A stretch of DNA of 64,000 bases from Bacillota bacterium (GCA_023458755.1 JAEWYE010000020.1:7979-71978); one strand, 5' to 3'. Counted from the first letter of the stretch, positions 8,542 through 17,239 are shown. The notes: generated by a model not told the origin, from the sequence alone. Numbers and translations are program-made.

Positions 8542-9365
8542 TACTTTGCGGAGGTATTTGAATCGGCTACTGCTTCAGCAGCTAAAAAATAACCGTCTTT
8601 TCCTGTTCCAGTTTCACAAACAAGCCCATTCGGATGAACCAATAGAGACATCGCTAAGTGGTCGCTTTCGTTTTCAAATAGCTCCAAGTTGCCTGTTTTA
8701 CCAAGAACTTTTCCTAAATGACAGCAGAAATCCATATCGTTAGATGCATTTTCCATAGCTCCATTCGCGCAGGAGATTATATAGGATTTGCCATTCCAAT
8801 CAAAATTTTCATCACAGAGATATTCATATTTGCAAAAGGCATTATTTGCATCTCGCAAAGTGATCGCCTTATCGGTGTCAATATGAATTATTTTGTAATA
8901 ATCATAGCCTTCAATATCCTTGCTGTCAATTTTTTCGCCAATCAAAGATTCATTTAACGAGTCCATCTGCGTTACTTGATATATTTTATTATTGTAGTTT
9001 ATATAAGCAAAAACAGCATTTGCCAGTTTGTCGTTGCGATCCTGTTCGTCTTGAATAGACCGGAAGGTTTCTTCTTCTTTTATGGCTTTATATTGGCTTT
9101 CGTTAGCGGACCATGACAGGAACGAAAACAATACTCCCAAAATTAGTATCGTACCCGATCCGAGAAAAAGATCAGATAAGTGAAGCGAAGAAATCGGATT
9201 TTTATGAATGATGAAAGTGAATCCTTGACCCAATATGACAAAGAGTGCCACCGCCAAAGTATAACACAGAACGTACTTTGTTTTACCCACCCTTCGAGTA
9301 GTTTCCCATCGCTCCGAAAAACTCTTTTTTGATTTCCAACTCACAGCGGCACCCTCCGATTCCAT
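8541..9365 (-). CDS. Two-TM protein of unknown function
   Basis: A 274-residue protein I do not recognise. After a basic N-terminus there are two hydrophobic segments, about residues 30-51 (YVLCYTLAVALFVILGQGFT) and 65-85 (LFLGSGTILILGVLFSFLSW), then a hydrophilic domain of ~185 residues rich in Asp, Asn and Tyr (GYDYYKIIHIDTDKAITL; NDMDFCCHLGKV). The layout suggests a membrane-anchored domain facing one side. Upstream of ATG 9365 there is no good ribosome-binding site, so the true start may be internal. A consensus minus-strand promoter lies 50 nt upstream; the gene is a monocistron between two plus-strand units. Confidence 0.7.
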   Translation of the reverse strand: MESEGAAVSWKSKKSFSERWETTRRVGKTKYVLCYTLAVALFVILGQGFTFIIHKNPISSLHLSDLFLGSGTILILGVLFSFLSWSANESQYKAIKEEETFRSIQDEQDRNDKLANAVFAYINYNNKIYQVTQMDSLNESLIGEKIDSKDIEGYDYYKIIHIDTDKAITLRDANNAFCKYEYLCDENFDWNGKSYIISCANGAMENASNDMDFCCHLGKVLGKTGNLELFENESDHLAMSLLVHPNGLVCETGTGKDGYFLAAEAVADSNTSAK

Positions 9366-9416
9366 ATTACCAAGGACAGTATATCTCAGAAAACATTAAA
9401 TTATTCGATTAAAGAC

Positions 9417-9445
9417 AGTATACGCGGCAGAAAATTTACTGTCAA
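9417..9445 (-). promoter_or_regulatory. Promoter of the minus-strand membrane protein gene
   Basis: On the minus strand TTGACA (9440-9445), a 17-bp spacer and TATACT (9417-9422). The -10 is part of a direct repeat, TATACTGTCTTT, echoed as TATACTGTCCTT about 38 bp closer to the gene. Confidence 0.65.
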
Positions 9446-9605
9446 GAACTATTTCCCAGTTCTATATAATATTACATTTTAAAAAGCGTTTCCAACAAGT
9501 ACCTTTTTACAGCAGGAGAAAACCTGATTTTTTCTATGAAAATTCGCGCATACTACTACTGTAAACGTTCAAAAGAATGAAAATAATTAAATCGAAAAAT
9601 GCCTA

Positions 9606-9634
9606 TTTACAAAATCTTTTGCTCATGCTATAAT
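9606..9634 (+). promoter_or_regulatory. rpsO promoter
   Basis: TTTACA (9606-9611), a 17-bp spacer and TATAAT (9629-9634). The predicted start near 9641 gives rpsO a leader of about 128 nt. Confidence 0.75.
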
Positions 9635-9640
9635 AATTTC

Positions 9641-9768
9641 GATCTATGCCCCTTTCCCGGATAAAGGAGTAAGCCCCAATGGGGAGTTCACCAGCCTTTT
9701 TCTGCGAACGTGGGTAAATAAATTTTGCTGTTTGCCTTGCAGGCGGCATAAAAAAGGTGGAAATTACC
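9641..9768 (+). promoter_or_regulatory. Structured rpsO leader
   Basis: The ~128-nt untranslated leader contains short hairpins (CCCC-aat-GGGG near 9676-9687; GCC-ttgca-GGC near 9734-9744) before the ribosome-binding site AAAGGTGG. S15 represses its own translation through leader structure in several bacteria; a similar role here is an inference, as the fold was not computed. Confidence 0.4.
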
Positions 9769-10032
9769 ATGACAAAACAAGAAAAATCCGAAATCATCAA
9801 AGAGTATGCCATTCATGAGGGTGACACTGGTTCCGCAGAAGTTCAGATTGCTGTTCTTACAAAAAGAATCAACGATTTAACCGAGCATCTCAGAACTCAC
9901 AACAAAGATCACCACAGCCGTCGCGGCCTTTTAAAGATGGTCGGTCAAAGAAGAAGCATGCTGAACTACTTGATGAACAGCGATATTGAGCGTTACCGTT
10001 CTATTATTGCAAAGTTAGGAATCCGCAAGTAA
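9769..10032 (+). CDS. rpsO: Small ribosomal subunit protein S15
   Basis: An 87-residue S15, full length for the family. It binds the central domain of 16S rRNA early in 30S assembly. The conserved core is visible: DTGSAEVQIAVLTKRINDLT, HNKDHHSRRGLLKMVGQRR and the end YRSIIAKLGIRK. The start is ATG 9769 behind AAAGGTGG; an in-frame ATG at 9757 overlaps that ribosome-binding site and is rejected. Followed by a hairpin and then pnp, the classical rpsO-pnp order. Confidence 0.96.
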   Translation: MTKQEKSEIIKEYAIHEGDTGSAEVQIAVLTKRINDLTEHLRTHNKDHHSRRGLLKMVGQRRSMLNYLMNSDIERYRSIIAKLGIRK

Positions 10033-10048
10033 TCCAAATTGTAGCATT

Positions 10049-10077
10049 AGGCAGGCAGCGTCGGCTGCCTGCCTTTA
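10049..10077 (+). terminator. Hairpin between rpsO and pnp
   Basis: A perfect 10-bp stem AGGCAGGCAG / CTGCCTGCCT (10049-10058, 10065-10074) with a 6-nt loop, followed only by TTTAG. The weak T-tract suggests partial termination or an RNA-processing/stability element between rpsO and pnp. Confidence 0.6.
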
Positions 10078-10132
10078 GACTACATGAGGAAAATGGTACC
10101 TGTTCTATTGTCAGTCGTTACAGGGTGACCTT

Positions 10133-10204
10133 GGTTTTAGCAGTGAAACGAACCCCCGTATGCAAATGGATTTGGAATTCGGGTGCTGGTTTTATTGCTA
10201 AACC
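10133..10204 (+). promoter_or_regulatory. Long stem-loop in the pnp leader
   Basis: GGTTTTAGCA (10133-10142) pairs with TGCTAAACC (10196-10204) with one bulge, and ACCC/GGGT plus further short pairs can extend inward. The structure ends ~35 nt before the pnp ribosome-binding site. In E. coli a leader stem-loop mediates pnp autoregulation through RNase III; the parallel is an inference. Confidence 0.4.
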
Positions 10205-10251
10205 GGCTGCCTCCCTGTACGGAATATAAAAATAAAAATGGAGGAACTGGA

Positions 10252-12459
10252 ATGTTTGAAAATTACAAAGTGTTTAAAACCGATTTTGCCGGACGCCCGC
10301 TGGTGATTGAAACAGGCAAAATGGCACAGCTTGCAAACGGTGCCTGCTTGGTTCGTTACGGTGAAACCGTGGTGCATGTGGCCGTTACCGCAGCGCCGAA
10401 GCCGCGTGAAGGAGTGGACTTCTTCCCGCTTTCCGTTGACTTTGAGGAGAAAATGTATTCGGTAGGTAAAATACCGGGCTCTTATACAAGACGCGAAGCT
10501 CGCCCCAGCGACAAATCCATCTTGGTTTGCCGTATGATTGACCGCCCGATTCGTCCGCTGTTCCCGAAAGATATGCGCAACGATGTTTCCATCGTTTGCA
10601 CTGTGATGTCAGTTGACCCCGACTGCTCACCGGAAATTGCCGCAATGGTCGGTACATCCGCCGCTTTGAGCATTTCCGATATCCCGTGGCATGGCCCAAT
10701 TTCCGGCGTAAGCGTCGGATATATTGATGGCGAATTCATCATTAATCCAACCGCCGAGCAGCGCAAAGTTTCCCAAATGGCAGTAACCGTTGCTTCCACC
10801 GATTCCCGTATTGCCATGATTGAGGCCGGCGCAAATGAAATCAGCGATGAAGATATGTACAACGGTATCATGGCGGGTCATGAAGCCAATCAGCACATTA
10901 TTGAATTCATAAAGGGCATGCAGGCAGAAATCGGCAAAGAGAAATTTTCCTATCCGAGCAATGAGCCGGATGCGGACATGCTTGCAGCCGTGAAAGAATT
11001 TGCAACCGAAGAACTGAAGGTTGCTTTGGATACCGATGATAAACTGGTGCGTGACGAACGCTTAAAGCCGATTTATGAAAAAGTTCACGAGCATTTTGAT
11101 CCGATTTACCCGGAGCAGGAAGCAAAGCTTGACGAGTGCATGTACAAGGCACAAAAGAATGTGGTACGCCGCTGGCTGCTGGATGAGCAAAAGCGTGTGG
11201 ATGGCAGAAAGATGGATCAAATCCGTCCGCTGGCAGCAGAAGCCGGATTATTGCCGCGCGTACACGGTTCCGGTATGTTTACCAGAGGCCAAACACAGGT
11301 TCTTACCATCGCAACGTTAGGCCCTGTCAGCGATCAGCAAACCTTTGACGGCATTGACGACGAAGAGAGCAAACGCTATATTCACCACTATAATTTCCCA
11401 TCTTATTCCGTTGGTGAAACCAAACCGAGCCGCGGCCCGGGCAGACGTGAAATTGGTCACGGTGCTCTTGCCGAACGTGCACTGGTGCCGGTCATTCCTT
11501 CGGTTGAGGAATTCCCTTATACGCTGCGCCTTGTTTCCGAGGTGCTTTCCTCCAACGGTTCTACTTCGCAGGGTTCCATTTGTGGCAGCACACTGGCTCT
11601 TATGGATGCGGGCGTGCCGATTAAGGCTCCGGTTGCCGGCATTTCCTGCGGCCTGATCACCGAGGGTGAACGCTGGATGACCATGGTGGATATTCAGGGC
11701 TTGGAAGATTTCTTTGGCGACATGGACTTTAAAGTTGCCGGTACGCATGCAGGTATTACCGCCATTCAAATGGATTTGAAGATAGACGGCTTAACTCCGG
11801 ACATGATCAAAGAGGCACTTGCAAAAACACATAAAGCCCGCGATTATATTTTGGATGACATCATGCTCAAGGCGATTCCGGAGCCGAGAAAAGAACTTTC
11901 GAAATATGCTCCGAAAATGCTCTCTACTAAAATTCCGGTTGATAAAATCCGTGAAGTCATCGGCTCCGGCGGAAAAGTCATCCAAAAGATCTGTGCGGAA
12001 TGTGAAGTTAAGGTCGATGTGGAAGAGGACGGCAACGTGTTTGTTTCCGGCATTGACATTGACAACTGCCGCCGCGCAATGACCATCATTGACACCATTG
12101 TAAACGATCCGGAAGTCGGCGCGATTTACAAGGGCAAGGTAACCCGCATTATGGACTTCGGCGCATTTGTTGAAATCGCTCCGGGCAAAGAGGGTTTGGT
12201 GCATATTTCCCGTTTGGATGTCAAACGCACCGAGAAGGTAACCGACGCAGTTAATGTCGGCGATGAAGTGATGGTAAAGGTTCTAGAAATAGATGACAAG
12301 GGCAGACTGAATCTTTCCCGCCGCGATGCATTGATCGAGGTAGAAGGCCTTGTGCCGGAGAACGAGATTTCGGATGCTCCCCGCCGCCCAATGCCGCGCC
12401 GTGACGATCAAAGGGGAAGCAATGGCTTCCGCCCAAATCTGAATAGACCAAGACAATAA
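10252..12459 (+). CDS. pnp: Polyribonucleotide nucleotidyltransferase (PNPase)
   Basis: A 735-residue PNPase, a phosphorolytic 3'-5' exoribonuclease of RNA decay. Order: first RNase PH domain, all-alpha domain, second RNase PH domain (FPYTLRLVSEVLSSNGSTSQ; catalytic Asp in FFGDMDFKVAGT), KH domain (IREVIGSGGKVIQKI) and S1 domain (YKGKVTRIMDFGAFVEIAPG), ending in a short basic Arg-rich tail. The start at ATG 10252 follows GGAGGAACTGG; in-frame codons further up lack a ribosome-binding site and homology. It ends just before a strong terminator. Confidence 0.96.
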   Translation: MFENYKVFKTDFAGRPLVIETGKMAQLANGACLVRYGETVVHVAVTAAPKPREGVDFFPLSVDFEEKMYSVGKIPGSYTRREARPSDKSILVCRMIDRPIRPLFPKDMRNDVSIVCTVMSVDPDCSPEIAAMVGTSAALSISDIPWHGPISGVSVGYIDGEFIINPTAEQRKVSQMAVTVASTDSRIAMIEAGANEISDEDMYNGIMAGHEANQHIIEFIKGMQAEIGKEKFSYPSNEPDADMLAAVKEFATEELKVALDTDDKLVRDERLKPIYEKVHEHFDPIYPEQEAKLDECMYKAQKNVVRRWLLDEQKRVDGRKMDQIRPLAAEAGLLPRVHGSGMFTRGQTQVLTIATLGPVSDQQTFDGIDDEESKRYIHHYNFPSYSVGETKPSRGPGRREIGHGALAERALVPVIPSVEEFPYTLRLVSEVLSSNGSTSQGSICGSTLALMDAGVPIKAPVAGISCGLITEGERWMTMVDIQGLEDFFGDMDFKVAGTHAGITAIQMDLKIDGLTPDMIKEALAKTHKARDYILDDIMLKAIPEPRKELSKYAPKMLSTKIPVDKIREVIGSGGKVIQKICAECEVKVDVEEDGNVFVSGIDIDNCRRAMTIIDTIVNDPEVGAIYKGKVTRIMDFGAFVEIAPGKEGLVHISRLDVKRTEKVTDAVNVGDEVMVKVLEIDDKGRLNLSRRDALIEVEGLVPENEISDAPRRPMPRRDDQRGSNGFRPNLNRPRQ

Positions 12460-12477
12460 TCGAATCGATATAACAGA

Positions 12478-12519
12478 AGACCCGCTTTGGAAGTTTGAGC
12501 TTCCTTAGCGGGTCTTTTA
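12478..12519 (+). terminator. pnp terminator
   Basis: AGACCCGCT / AGCGGGTCT (12478-12486 and 12507-12515) with an inner GGAAG/CTTCC stem and a TTTT tail. It is convergent with the minus-strand XRE gene and could serve both. Confidence 0.8.
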
Positions 12520-12520
12520 C

Positions 12521-12814
12521 CTATTTTTTTGCTGCCTTGAATTCTTCCAGCAGGGCGTTAAAAATGTCCTGCTCCGCTTCGGTTAATCCGTCAACTACAA
12601 TCATTTTCCGATTTTCCAGACCCAAGATATAATCGGTGGAAGAACCGTACAAAATTGACAACTGAATCAATACGTCAATCGACGGGGTTTTGATGTTGTT
12701 TTCATAACCGCTTATTGTTGCTTTGGATAGATTCAAACGTTTTGCGACCTGTGTTTGTGTCAGCTTTTTCTTCCCTCTTAATTCGCGTAGGCGAGAACCA
12801 AAATCATAGTCCAT
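12521..12814 (-). CDS. XRE-family transcriptional regulator
   Basis: A 97-residue Cro/C1-type regulator. The helix-turn-helix occupies residues ~5-60 (LRELRGKKKLTQTQVAKRLN, then LSKATISGYENNIKTPSIDV), followed by a short linker and a C-terminal helix (LTEAEQDIFNALLEEFKAAK), probably for dimerisation. ATG 12814 is chosen because GGGGG at 12821-12825 is well placed for it; an ATG two codons upstream abuts that sequence. No prophage or toxin partner is adjacent, so the targets are unknown. Confidence 0.85.
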   Translation of the reverse strand: MDYDFGSRLRELRGKKKLTQTQVAKRLNLSKATISGYENNIKTPSIDVLIQLSILYGSSTDYILGLENRKMIVVDGLTEAEQDIFNALLEEFKAAKK

Positions 12815-12820
12815 GCTCAT

Positions 12821-13181
12821 CCCCCAAAACTGTCAGCCCCAGCTCAACAGCAAGTTCCTTTATTTGTAAATTTGTAATCGCAATGAAATATTTCTATATA
12901 AATTATATAAAAAAGAGGTGAGGTCTTCATTCAATATATCGTAAAATTTGGACATTAATTTAGCAGTTTGGCTAGAAAACAGAAGGAATTCCGCAAATAA
13001 ATTTCGCAGCTTTCCGTTTGCCCACGAACAACTTTATACTGAACCATTATCACCGTGCAATTGTTCCAGACGATCAAAATATCAACAGCAGTTTCATAGG
13101 GTGAATTTATGAATAATTCTTCATTATTCTGCAAACTTGTGCTATAATGAAACGGTATAAAATTTTGAGGAGTCGGTGAAT
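12821..13181. other. Intergenic region, XRE gene to proB
   Basis: About 360 bp between divergent genes. I see AT-rich sequence, no T-box, no riboswitch motif and no believable ORF. The only clear signals are the proB promoter at its right end and the ribosome-binding site GAGGAG. Confidence 0.5.
13120..13148 (+). promoter_or_regulatory. proBA promoter
   Basis: TTCATT (13120-13125), a 17-bp spacer and a consensus TATAAT (13143-13148), with TG just before the -10. The leader to proB is only ~28 nt. Confidence 0.6.
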
Positions 13182-13979
13182 ATGTCGGCCATTACGCAGG
13201 CAAAACGAATTGTCGTGAAAGTGGGTACTTCCACTTTGACGTATGAAAACGGTAAGGTAAATCTGCGCAGGATAGAAGCGCTGTGCAAGGTGTTAAGCGA
13301 TTTGCAGAATTCCGGCAGAGAAATCATACTGGTGACCTCCGGCGCAATCGGCGTTGGGGTGGGCAAGCTTGGATTGCGTGAACGACCGCAGGAAACCGAA
13401 AAGAAGCAGGCTGTGGCGGCAGTCGGACAGTGTGAGCTGATGTTTATCTACGATAAACTGTTTGGGGAATACAACCGTACGGTAGCGCAGGTTTTGCTCA
13501 CCGCAGACGTAACCGCAAGCGAGCACAGCAAGAAAAACGTGGAAAACACCTTTAATGAATTGCTTGCCATGGATATTATACCGGTCGTGAACGAAAATGA
13601 TACGGTCGGCATTGATGAGCTGGTTGGCAACAATTTTGGGGATAACGATACACTTTCGGCTACGGTCGCAGCACTGGTGAATGCCGATTTACTGGTGATT
13701 CTGACCGATATTGATGGGCTTTATGACGGAAATCCGCGTATGAACCCAAACGCAAAACGCATTCCGTTTGTGCGGGGTGTTACCGATGAAATCCGTGCCT
13801 TAGCGGGCGGCTCCGGATCTAGCCGGGGAACCGGCGGCATGGCGACGAAAGTTTCCGCGGCGGCAATCGCCAATCAGGCGGGAATTCCGTGCTGTGTTAT
13901 CAGCGGAGCAAACCCAAAAAATCTTTATGATCTTTTCGACGGTATACAAATTGGGACAACTTTCAGCGCGGACGCATGA
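13182..13979 (+). CDS. proB: Glutamate 5-kinase
   Basis: A 265-residue amino-acid kinase catalysing the first step of proline synthesis, glutamate to gamma-glutamyl phosphate. The kinase signature is visible: KRIVVKVGTSTLT, LVTSGAIGVGVGKLG, VNENDTVGIDELVGNNFGDND and GTGGMATKVSAAAIA. It lacks the C-terminal PUA domain of the ~367-residue E. coli enzyme and is of the short form found in several Firmicutes. The ATG at 13182 is better spaced from GAGGAG than the GTG at 13176. It forms an operon with proA. Confidence 0.94.
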   Translation: MSAITQAKRIVVKVGTSTLTYENGKVNLRRIEALCKVLSDLQNSGREIILVTSGAIGVGVGKLGLRERPQETEKKQAVAAVGQCELMFIYDKLFGEYNRTVAQVLLTADVTASEHSKKNVENTFNELLAMDIIPVVNENDTVGIDELVGNNFGDNDTLSATVAALVNADLLVILTDIDGLYDGNPRMNPNAKRIPFVRGVTDEIRALAGGSGSSRGTGGMATKVSAAAIANQAGIPCCVISGANPKNLYDLFDGIQIGTTFSADA

Positions 13980-14018
13980 TACGATAAATGCGCACAACGC
14001 AATCATGAGGTGATAAAA

Positions 14019-15263
14019 ATGACGACAATTGAGCAGATGGGGCAGCAGGCCAAAGCGGCAGCGCGTAAATTATCGGCTGCCGGTGCGAAAAAGGATGCTG
14101 CGCTGCATCAAATTGCGGCGGCATTGGAACAAGGAAAGGCAAAAATACTTGCGGCAAATGCGCAGGATTTGGCTGCCGCAAAAGAAAACGGAATGAGTCA
14201 GTCCCTTCTGGACAGGCTTGCGCTGAGCGAAGCGCGTATTTCCGGCATGGCGGACGGTGTGCGTCAGGTTGCCGCGCTGCGTGACCCAATCGGAACAATC
14301 ATCGAGGGCGGAGTTCGCCCGAACGGGCTGCGTGTGGAGAAAATACGTGTACCGCTGGGCGTGATCGGAATTATCTATGAAGCGCGCCCAAATGTTACCG
14401 CGGACGCTGCGGCACTTTGTCTGAAAGCGGGCAACGCGGTTATTCTTCGCGGAGGAAAAGAGGCTATCCATTCCAATGTGTGTATTGCGCAAATCATGCG
14501 CGAGGCGCTGGAACAGGCTGGTTTGCCGATGGACTGCATTCAGCTTGTACAGGATACCAGCCGGGAATCCGCGTACGAAATGATGAACCTTACCGATTAT
14601 TTAGACGTTCTGATTCCCCGCGGCGGCGCGGGACTGATTCAGTCAGTTGTACAGAACTCGCATGTGCCGGTTATTCAGACCGGTGTGGGCAACTGCCACG
14701 TTTATGTAGACGATACCGCTGATATCGACATGGCGGCAAATATTATATTTAACGCAAAAACATCGCGTCCGTCTGTATGCAACGCAATCGAAACTATACT
14801 TGTCCATAAGGATATTGCCGAAAAGGCACTGCCTGCTATTAAAGCAAGGCTGGATGAAAAAAATGTGGAGCTTCGCGGCTGTGAACGCACCCGTGAAATT
14901 TTGGGAGACTGTGTTGTTCCGGCGGCGGAAAGTGACTGGGCAACCGAATTTTTGGACTATATCCTGGCTGTTAAAGTCGTGGACAGTATGGAAGACGCAA
15001 TCGAGCACATCGCGCGTTATTCTTCCGGTCACAGCGAGGCCATTGTTACCGAAAGTTATGAAAATGCCGCATGTTTTACCACTCAAGTGGATTCGGCGGC
15101 GGTGTACATCAATGCTTCCACACGCTTTACCGACGGAGGAGAATTCGGCTTGGGCGCGGAAATCGGAATTTCCACACAAAAACTGCACGCGCGCGGCCCA
15201 ATGGGAGTAAACGAATTAACTTCGGTTAAGTTTATCATAAGCGGCAACGGGCAAATCAGATAG
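14019..15263 (+). CDS. proA: Gamma-glutamyl phosphate reductase
   Basis: A 414-residue aldehyde-dehydrogenase-fold enzyme for the second step of proline synthesis. Family motifs: VPLGVIGIIYEARPNVTADA, GNAVILRGGKEAIHSN, LIPRGGAGLIQSV and the segment around the catalytic cysteine, KTSRPSVCNAIETILVH. The ATG at 14019 follows GAGGTGA by 5 nt. The gap from proB is 39 nt, so the two enzymes are probably co-transcribed; their intermediate is labile, and co-production is typical. Confidence 0.95.
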   Translation: MTTIEQMGQQAKAAARKLSAAGAKKDAALHQIAAALEQGKAKILAANAQDLAAAKENGMSQSLLDRLALSEARISGMADGVRQVAALRDPIGTIIEGGVRPNGLRVEKIRVPLGVIGIIYEARPNVTADAAALCLKAGNAVILRGGKEAIHSNVCIAQIMREALEQAGLPMDCIQLVQDTSRESAYEMMNLTDYLDVLIPRGGAGLIQSVVQNSHVPVIQTGVGNCHVYVDDTADIDMAANIIFNAKTSRPSVCNAIETILVHKDIAEKALPAIKARLDEKNVELRGCERTREILGDCVVPAAESDWATEFLDYILAVKVVDSMEDAIEHIARYSSGHSEAIVTESYENAACFTTQVDSAAVYINASTRFTDGGEFGLGAEIGISTQKLHARGPMGVNELTSVKFIISGNGQIR

Positions 15264-15273
15264 GAGGTTCGGT

Positions 15274-16290
15274 ATGAGCGCAGGCAAGAAGAAAGAACCG
15301 GAGACCAAAACGGAAACACAGGCACCGCAGCAGGAGGACACAGGCTTTACGTCCGATTACCGCGAAGCGTATCAAATGGCGGACCCAAAGAAAAAAACGC
15401 GGCGGAAAAAACTGAATTCTGTGATGCAGTCAACGGTGGATACCGTAAAAACCGTGGCAAAAAAGAATATCAATATCATTCCAAATATTGATACGGACAG
15501 CAGTGAGCCGGAGCCGGAACTGGATGATTTTTTGCCGGAGGATCAAAAAAACGAGGATGAAGAACTGCTTTCCAAGCAGGCGGAACCTCTCAAGCTGATC
15601 AATACCGAATATCCGGCAAAGAAGAACCGCCGTCATAAACGCAAGTATGGGATTGCCGTGGGCGCTTTCGTTATGCTGTTTGCTCTGGTGGGCGTTTGTT
15701 TTCTTGTAGGAACGATCGGAAATAAGATTTACCGTGCGGCAACCGATGACAGCAAGCTGCGCACCTATGATTCATTTTTATCCGCGGTTGTCATGCAGGA
15801 TCCCCAGCCGTTTGAGTCTCCTTCCAAAGCCGATGAGGGCATGGTTCTGCAGGCTTCCCTATGGCGCGCGGTAACACAGAACGGCAGTCAGTATACAAGT
15901 TATGACGACACGGGCCGCACTCTGGTGCCACTTGCGGACGTAGTGGATGCCTGCCACGAGCTTTTTGGCCCAAAATGTGAACTGCAGCCGGAAAGCCAGA
16001 AGAACGAAAGCTTTTTTGAGTATGACTCCCAAAAGAATGTGTTCCATGTGCTGCCCTACAGTTCACAGAGCAGCTTTGCGGCCTATACCGTAAGCAGCAA
16101 AAAAAGCGGAAACAACACCATACTGAAAGTAGGTTATGTTTCCGCTACAGACGATTGGCGCAATGCAGACTCCACGCAGGCAGTATCGGCGCCGAAACCG
16201 ACCAAGTATATGGAGTACGTGATGGCAGCGAATCCCGCTACCAATAAGGAATATGTTACTGCTGTTCATGCGGTAACGGATGGGAAATAA
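15274..16290 (+). CDS. Single-pass membrane protein of unknown function
   Basis: A 338-residue protein I cannot assign. The N-terminal ~120 residues are very hydrophilic and charged (KKKTRRKKLN; acidic ELDDFLPEDQKNEDEELL). A basic stretch NRRHKRKYG precedes one strong TM helix (about residues 128-148, IAVGAFVMLFALVGVCFLVG). The remaining ~190 residues form a Ser/Gln-rich domain, probably extracellular by the positive-inside rule. AGGAGG stands 8 nt before ATG 15274, and the gene begins 10 nt after proA, so it is likely co-transcribed. No link to proline metabolism is visible. Confidence 0.75.
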   Translation: MSAGKKKEPETKTETQAPQQEDTGFTSDYREAYQMADPKKKTRRKKLNSVMQSTVDTVKTVAKKNINIIPNIDTDSSEPEPELDDFLPEDQKNEDEELLSKQAEPLKLINTEYPAKKNRRHKRKYGIAVGAFVMLFALVGVCFLVGTIGNKIYRAATDDSKLRTYDSFLSAVVMQDPQPFESPSKADEGMVLQASLWRAVTQNGSQYTSYDDTGRTLVPLADVVDACHELFGPKCELQPESQKNESFFEYDSQKNVFHVLPYSSQSSFAAYTVSSKKSGNNTILKVGYVSATDDWRNADSTQAVSAPKPTKYMEYVMAANPATNKEYVTAVHAVTDGK

Positions 16291-16313
16291 GAAAATTTCT
16301 ACATATCCAATTT

Positions 16314-16643
16314 TTATAAGAGCAAATACATCATGGTAAAAATAAGACTGGTATCCGATTTTTCTTCAATTAAAATTAAAAGCAGAACCAGAATAAGGGT
16401 GCGTTCTTTATCCTTCATCAGGGAACCGAACAGGTCGGTGATTGGGTTTTCGGAGTGATGTTCGGCGCTCATTTCCCGCGCCGCGGGAAGAGCGTGATTT
16501 TCCGTAGCATGGGGCGGCGGTTCATGCTGCACTTCGCGAGGGGAGCTGCGAAGACTTTGCTGTGCGCGGCTTTGCATCTCCTGAACCCGCCGAATTGCAT
16601 CCTGCTGCATTCTGCTCATGTCATTGTTATTCTCAAACGCCAT
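16314..16643 (-). CDS. Small protein with C-terminal hydrophobic helix, unknown function
   Basis: A 109-residue protein, last of three coupled minus-strand genes. The N-terminal part is polar and Gln/Arg-rich (DAIRRVQEMQSRAQQSLRSS) with a Pro/His-rich middle. The C-terminus has a hydrophobic segment (TLILVLLLILI) and ends in MMYLLL, so it may be tail-anchored. Its start codon shares one nucleotide with the stop of the preceding gene (TAATG), implying coupled translation. No family assigned. Confidence 0.65.
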   Translation of the reverse strand: MAFENNNDMSRMQQDAIRRVQEMQSRAQQSLRSSPREVQHEPPPHATENHALPAAREMSAEHHSENPITDLFGSLMKDKERTLILVLLLILIEEKSDTSLIFTMMYLLL

Positions 16644-16981
16644 TATAATATCCCCTTTAGCATCGGAAGAACGCGTATCATCTGTAAAATTTGAATGGCT
16701 TGATCCAGCTTTTTCTGCCGTTCCGGTCCCAATAAAGGCCGCAGCGCACGCAGCAGGCGGGTATTGTCGTCCTCTTGGCGGAAGTTCGAAAGCAGCGGCG
16801 CCATTTTCATTACAGTTTTTAGCGTATCGCCGTCAAGCCCAAGCGGATTGCCGCTTGGGCTTGATACAGCCGGAGGTTCGGGCGGTGCGGATTGACCAAG
16901 CAACCCGGCAAGATTTTTGATTCGTTCCATTCCTTCCGGACTGTTTAACAATTCACTTAACTTGCCTGCAAGGTCATCCAT
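16643..16981 (-). CDS. Small helical protein of unknown function
   Basis: A 112-residue protein with two amphipathic helical blocks (LAGKLSELLNSPEGMERIKN; LDQAIQILQMIRVLPMLKGI) separated by a Pro/Ser-rich linker. The N-terminal stretch resembles that of its upstream neighbour (selected NSPEGMERI versus STPQAQALL), suggesting related modules. It starts 3 nt after the upstream gene's stop and overlaps the next start by one base. I know no function; similar clusters occur in other Clostridia as hypothetical genes (recollection, not checked). Confidence 0.65.
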   Translation of the reverse strand: MDDLAGKLSELLNSPEGMERIKNLAGLLGQSAPPEPPAVSSPSGNPLGLDGDTLKTVMKMAPLLSNFRQEDDNTRLLRALRPLLGPERQKKLDQAIQILQMIRVLPMLKGIL

Positions 16982-16984
16982 CGG

Positions 16985-17224
16985 TTATTTTCCTCCCATT
17001 AGCTTTTGCAGCAGCGCCTGTGCCTGGGGTGTGCTGAGCAGCTTGTTGGCCGCCTCTTTGTCATTGAGTACCTGCTGCAGTTTTTCCATATCATTTGCGC
17101 TTACGTTTCCAAGCAGTTTAGAAAGATCTCCGGACTGCGCCTCATTTTTTAAGGCGTTCGGAGTTGTGCCGAGCCGCTGCGCGGCGATTTTAAGCAGGTT
17201 TTCCAATTCATCGTTGTTCGGCAT
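16985..17224 (-). CDS. Small helical protein of unknown function
   Basis: A 79-residue all-helical, soluble-looking protein, first gene of the three-gene minus-strand cluster. Visible segments: LENLLKIAAQRLGTTPNALK, DMEKLQQVLNDKEAANKLL and the end AQALLQKLMGGK. ATG 17224 has GGTGGTGA upstream. A 20-bp palindrome lies just ahead of it. Its size, composition and coupling to two similarly odd proteins suggest a small complex, but nothing shows the role. Confidence 0.65.
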   Translation of the reverse strand: MPNNDELENLLKIAAQRLGTTPNALKNEAQSGDLSKLLGNVSANDMEKLQQVLNDKEAANKLLSTPQAQALLQKLMGGK

Positions 17225-17239
17225 TTGTTATCACCACCT

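Noticed and set aside
10183..10251. Longer PNPase N-terminus from 10183
   Set aside because: The extra residues lie in the structured leader, lack homology, and the ATG at 10252 has GGAGGAACTGG.
12821..13181. T-box leader for proBA
   Set aside because: No GGTGG antiterminator core or specifier-like hairpin; the mapped promoter leaves only ~28 nt of leader.
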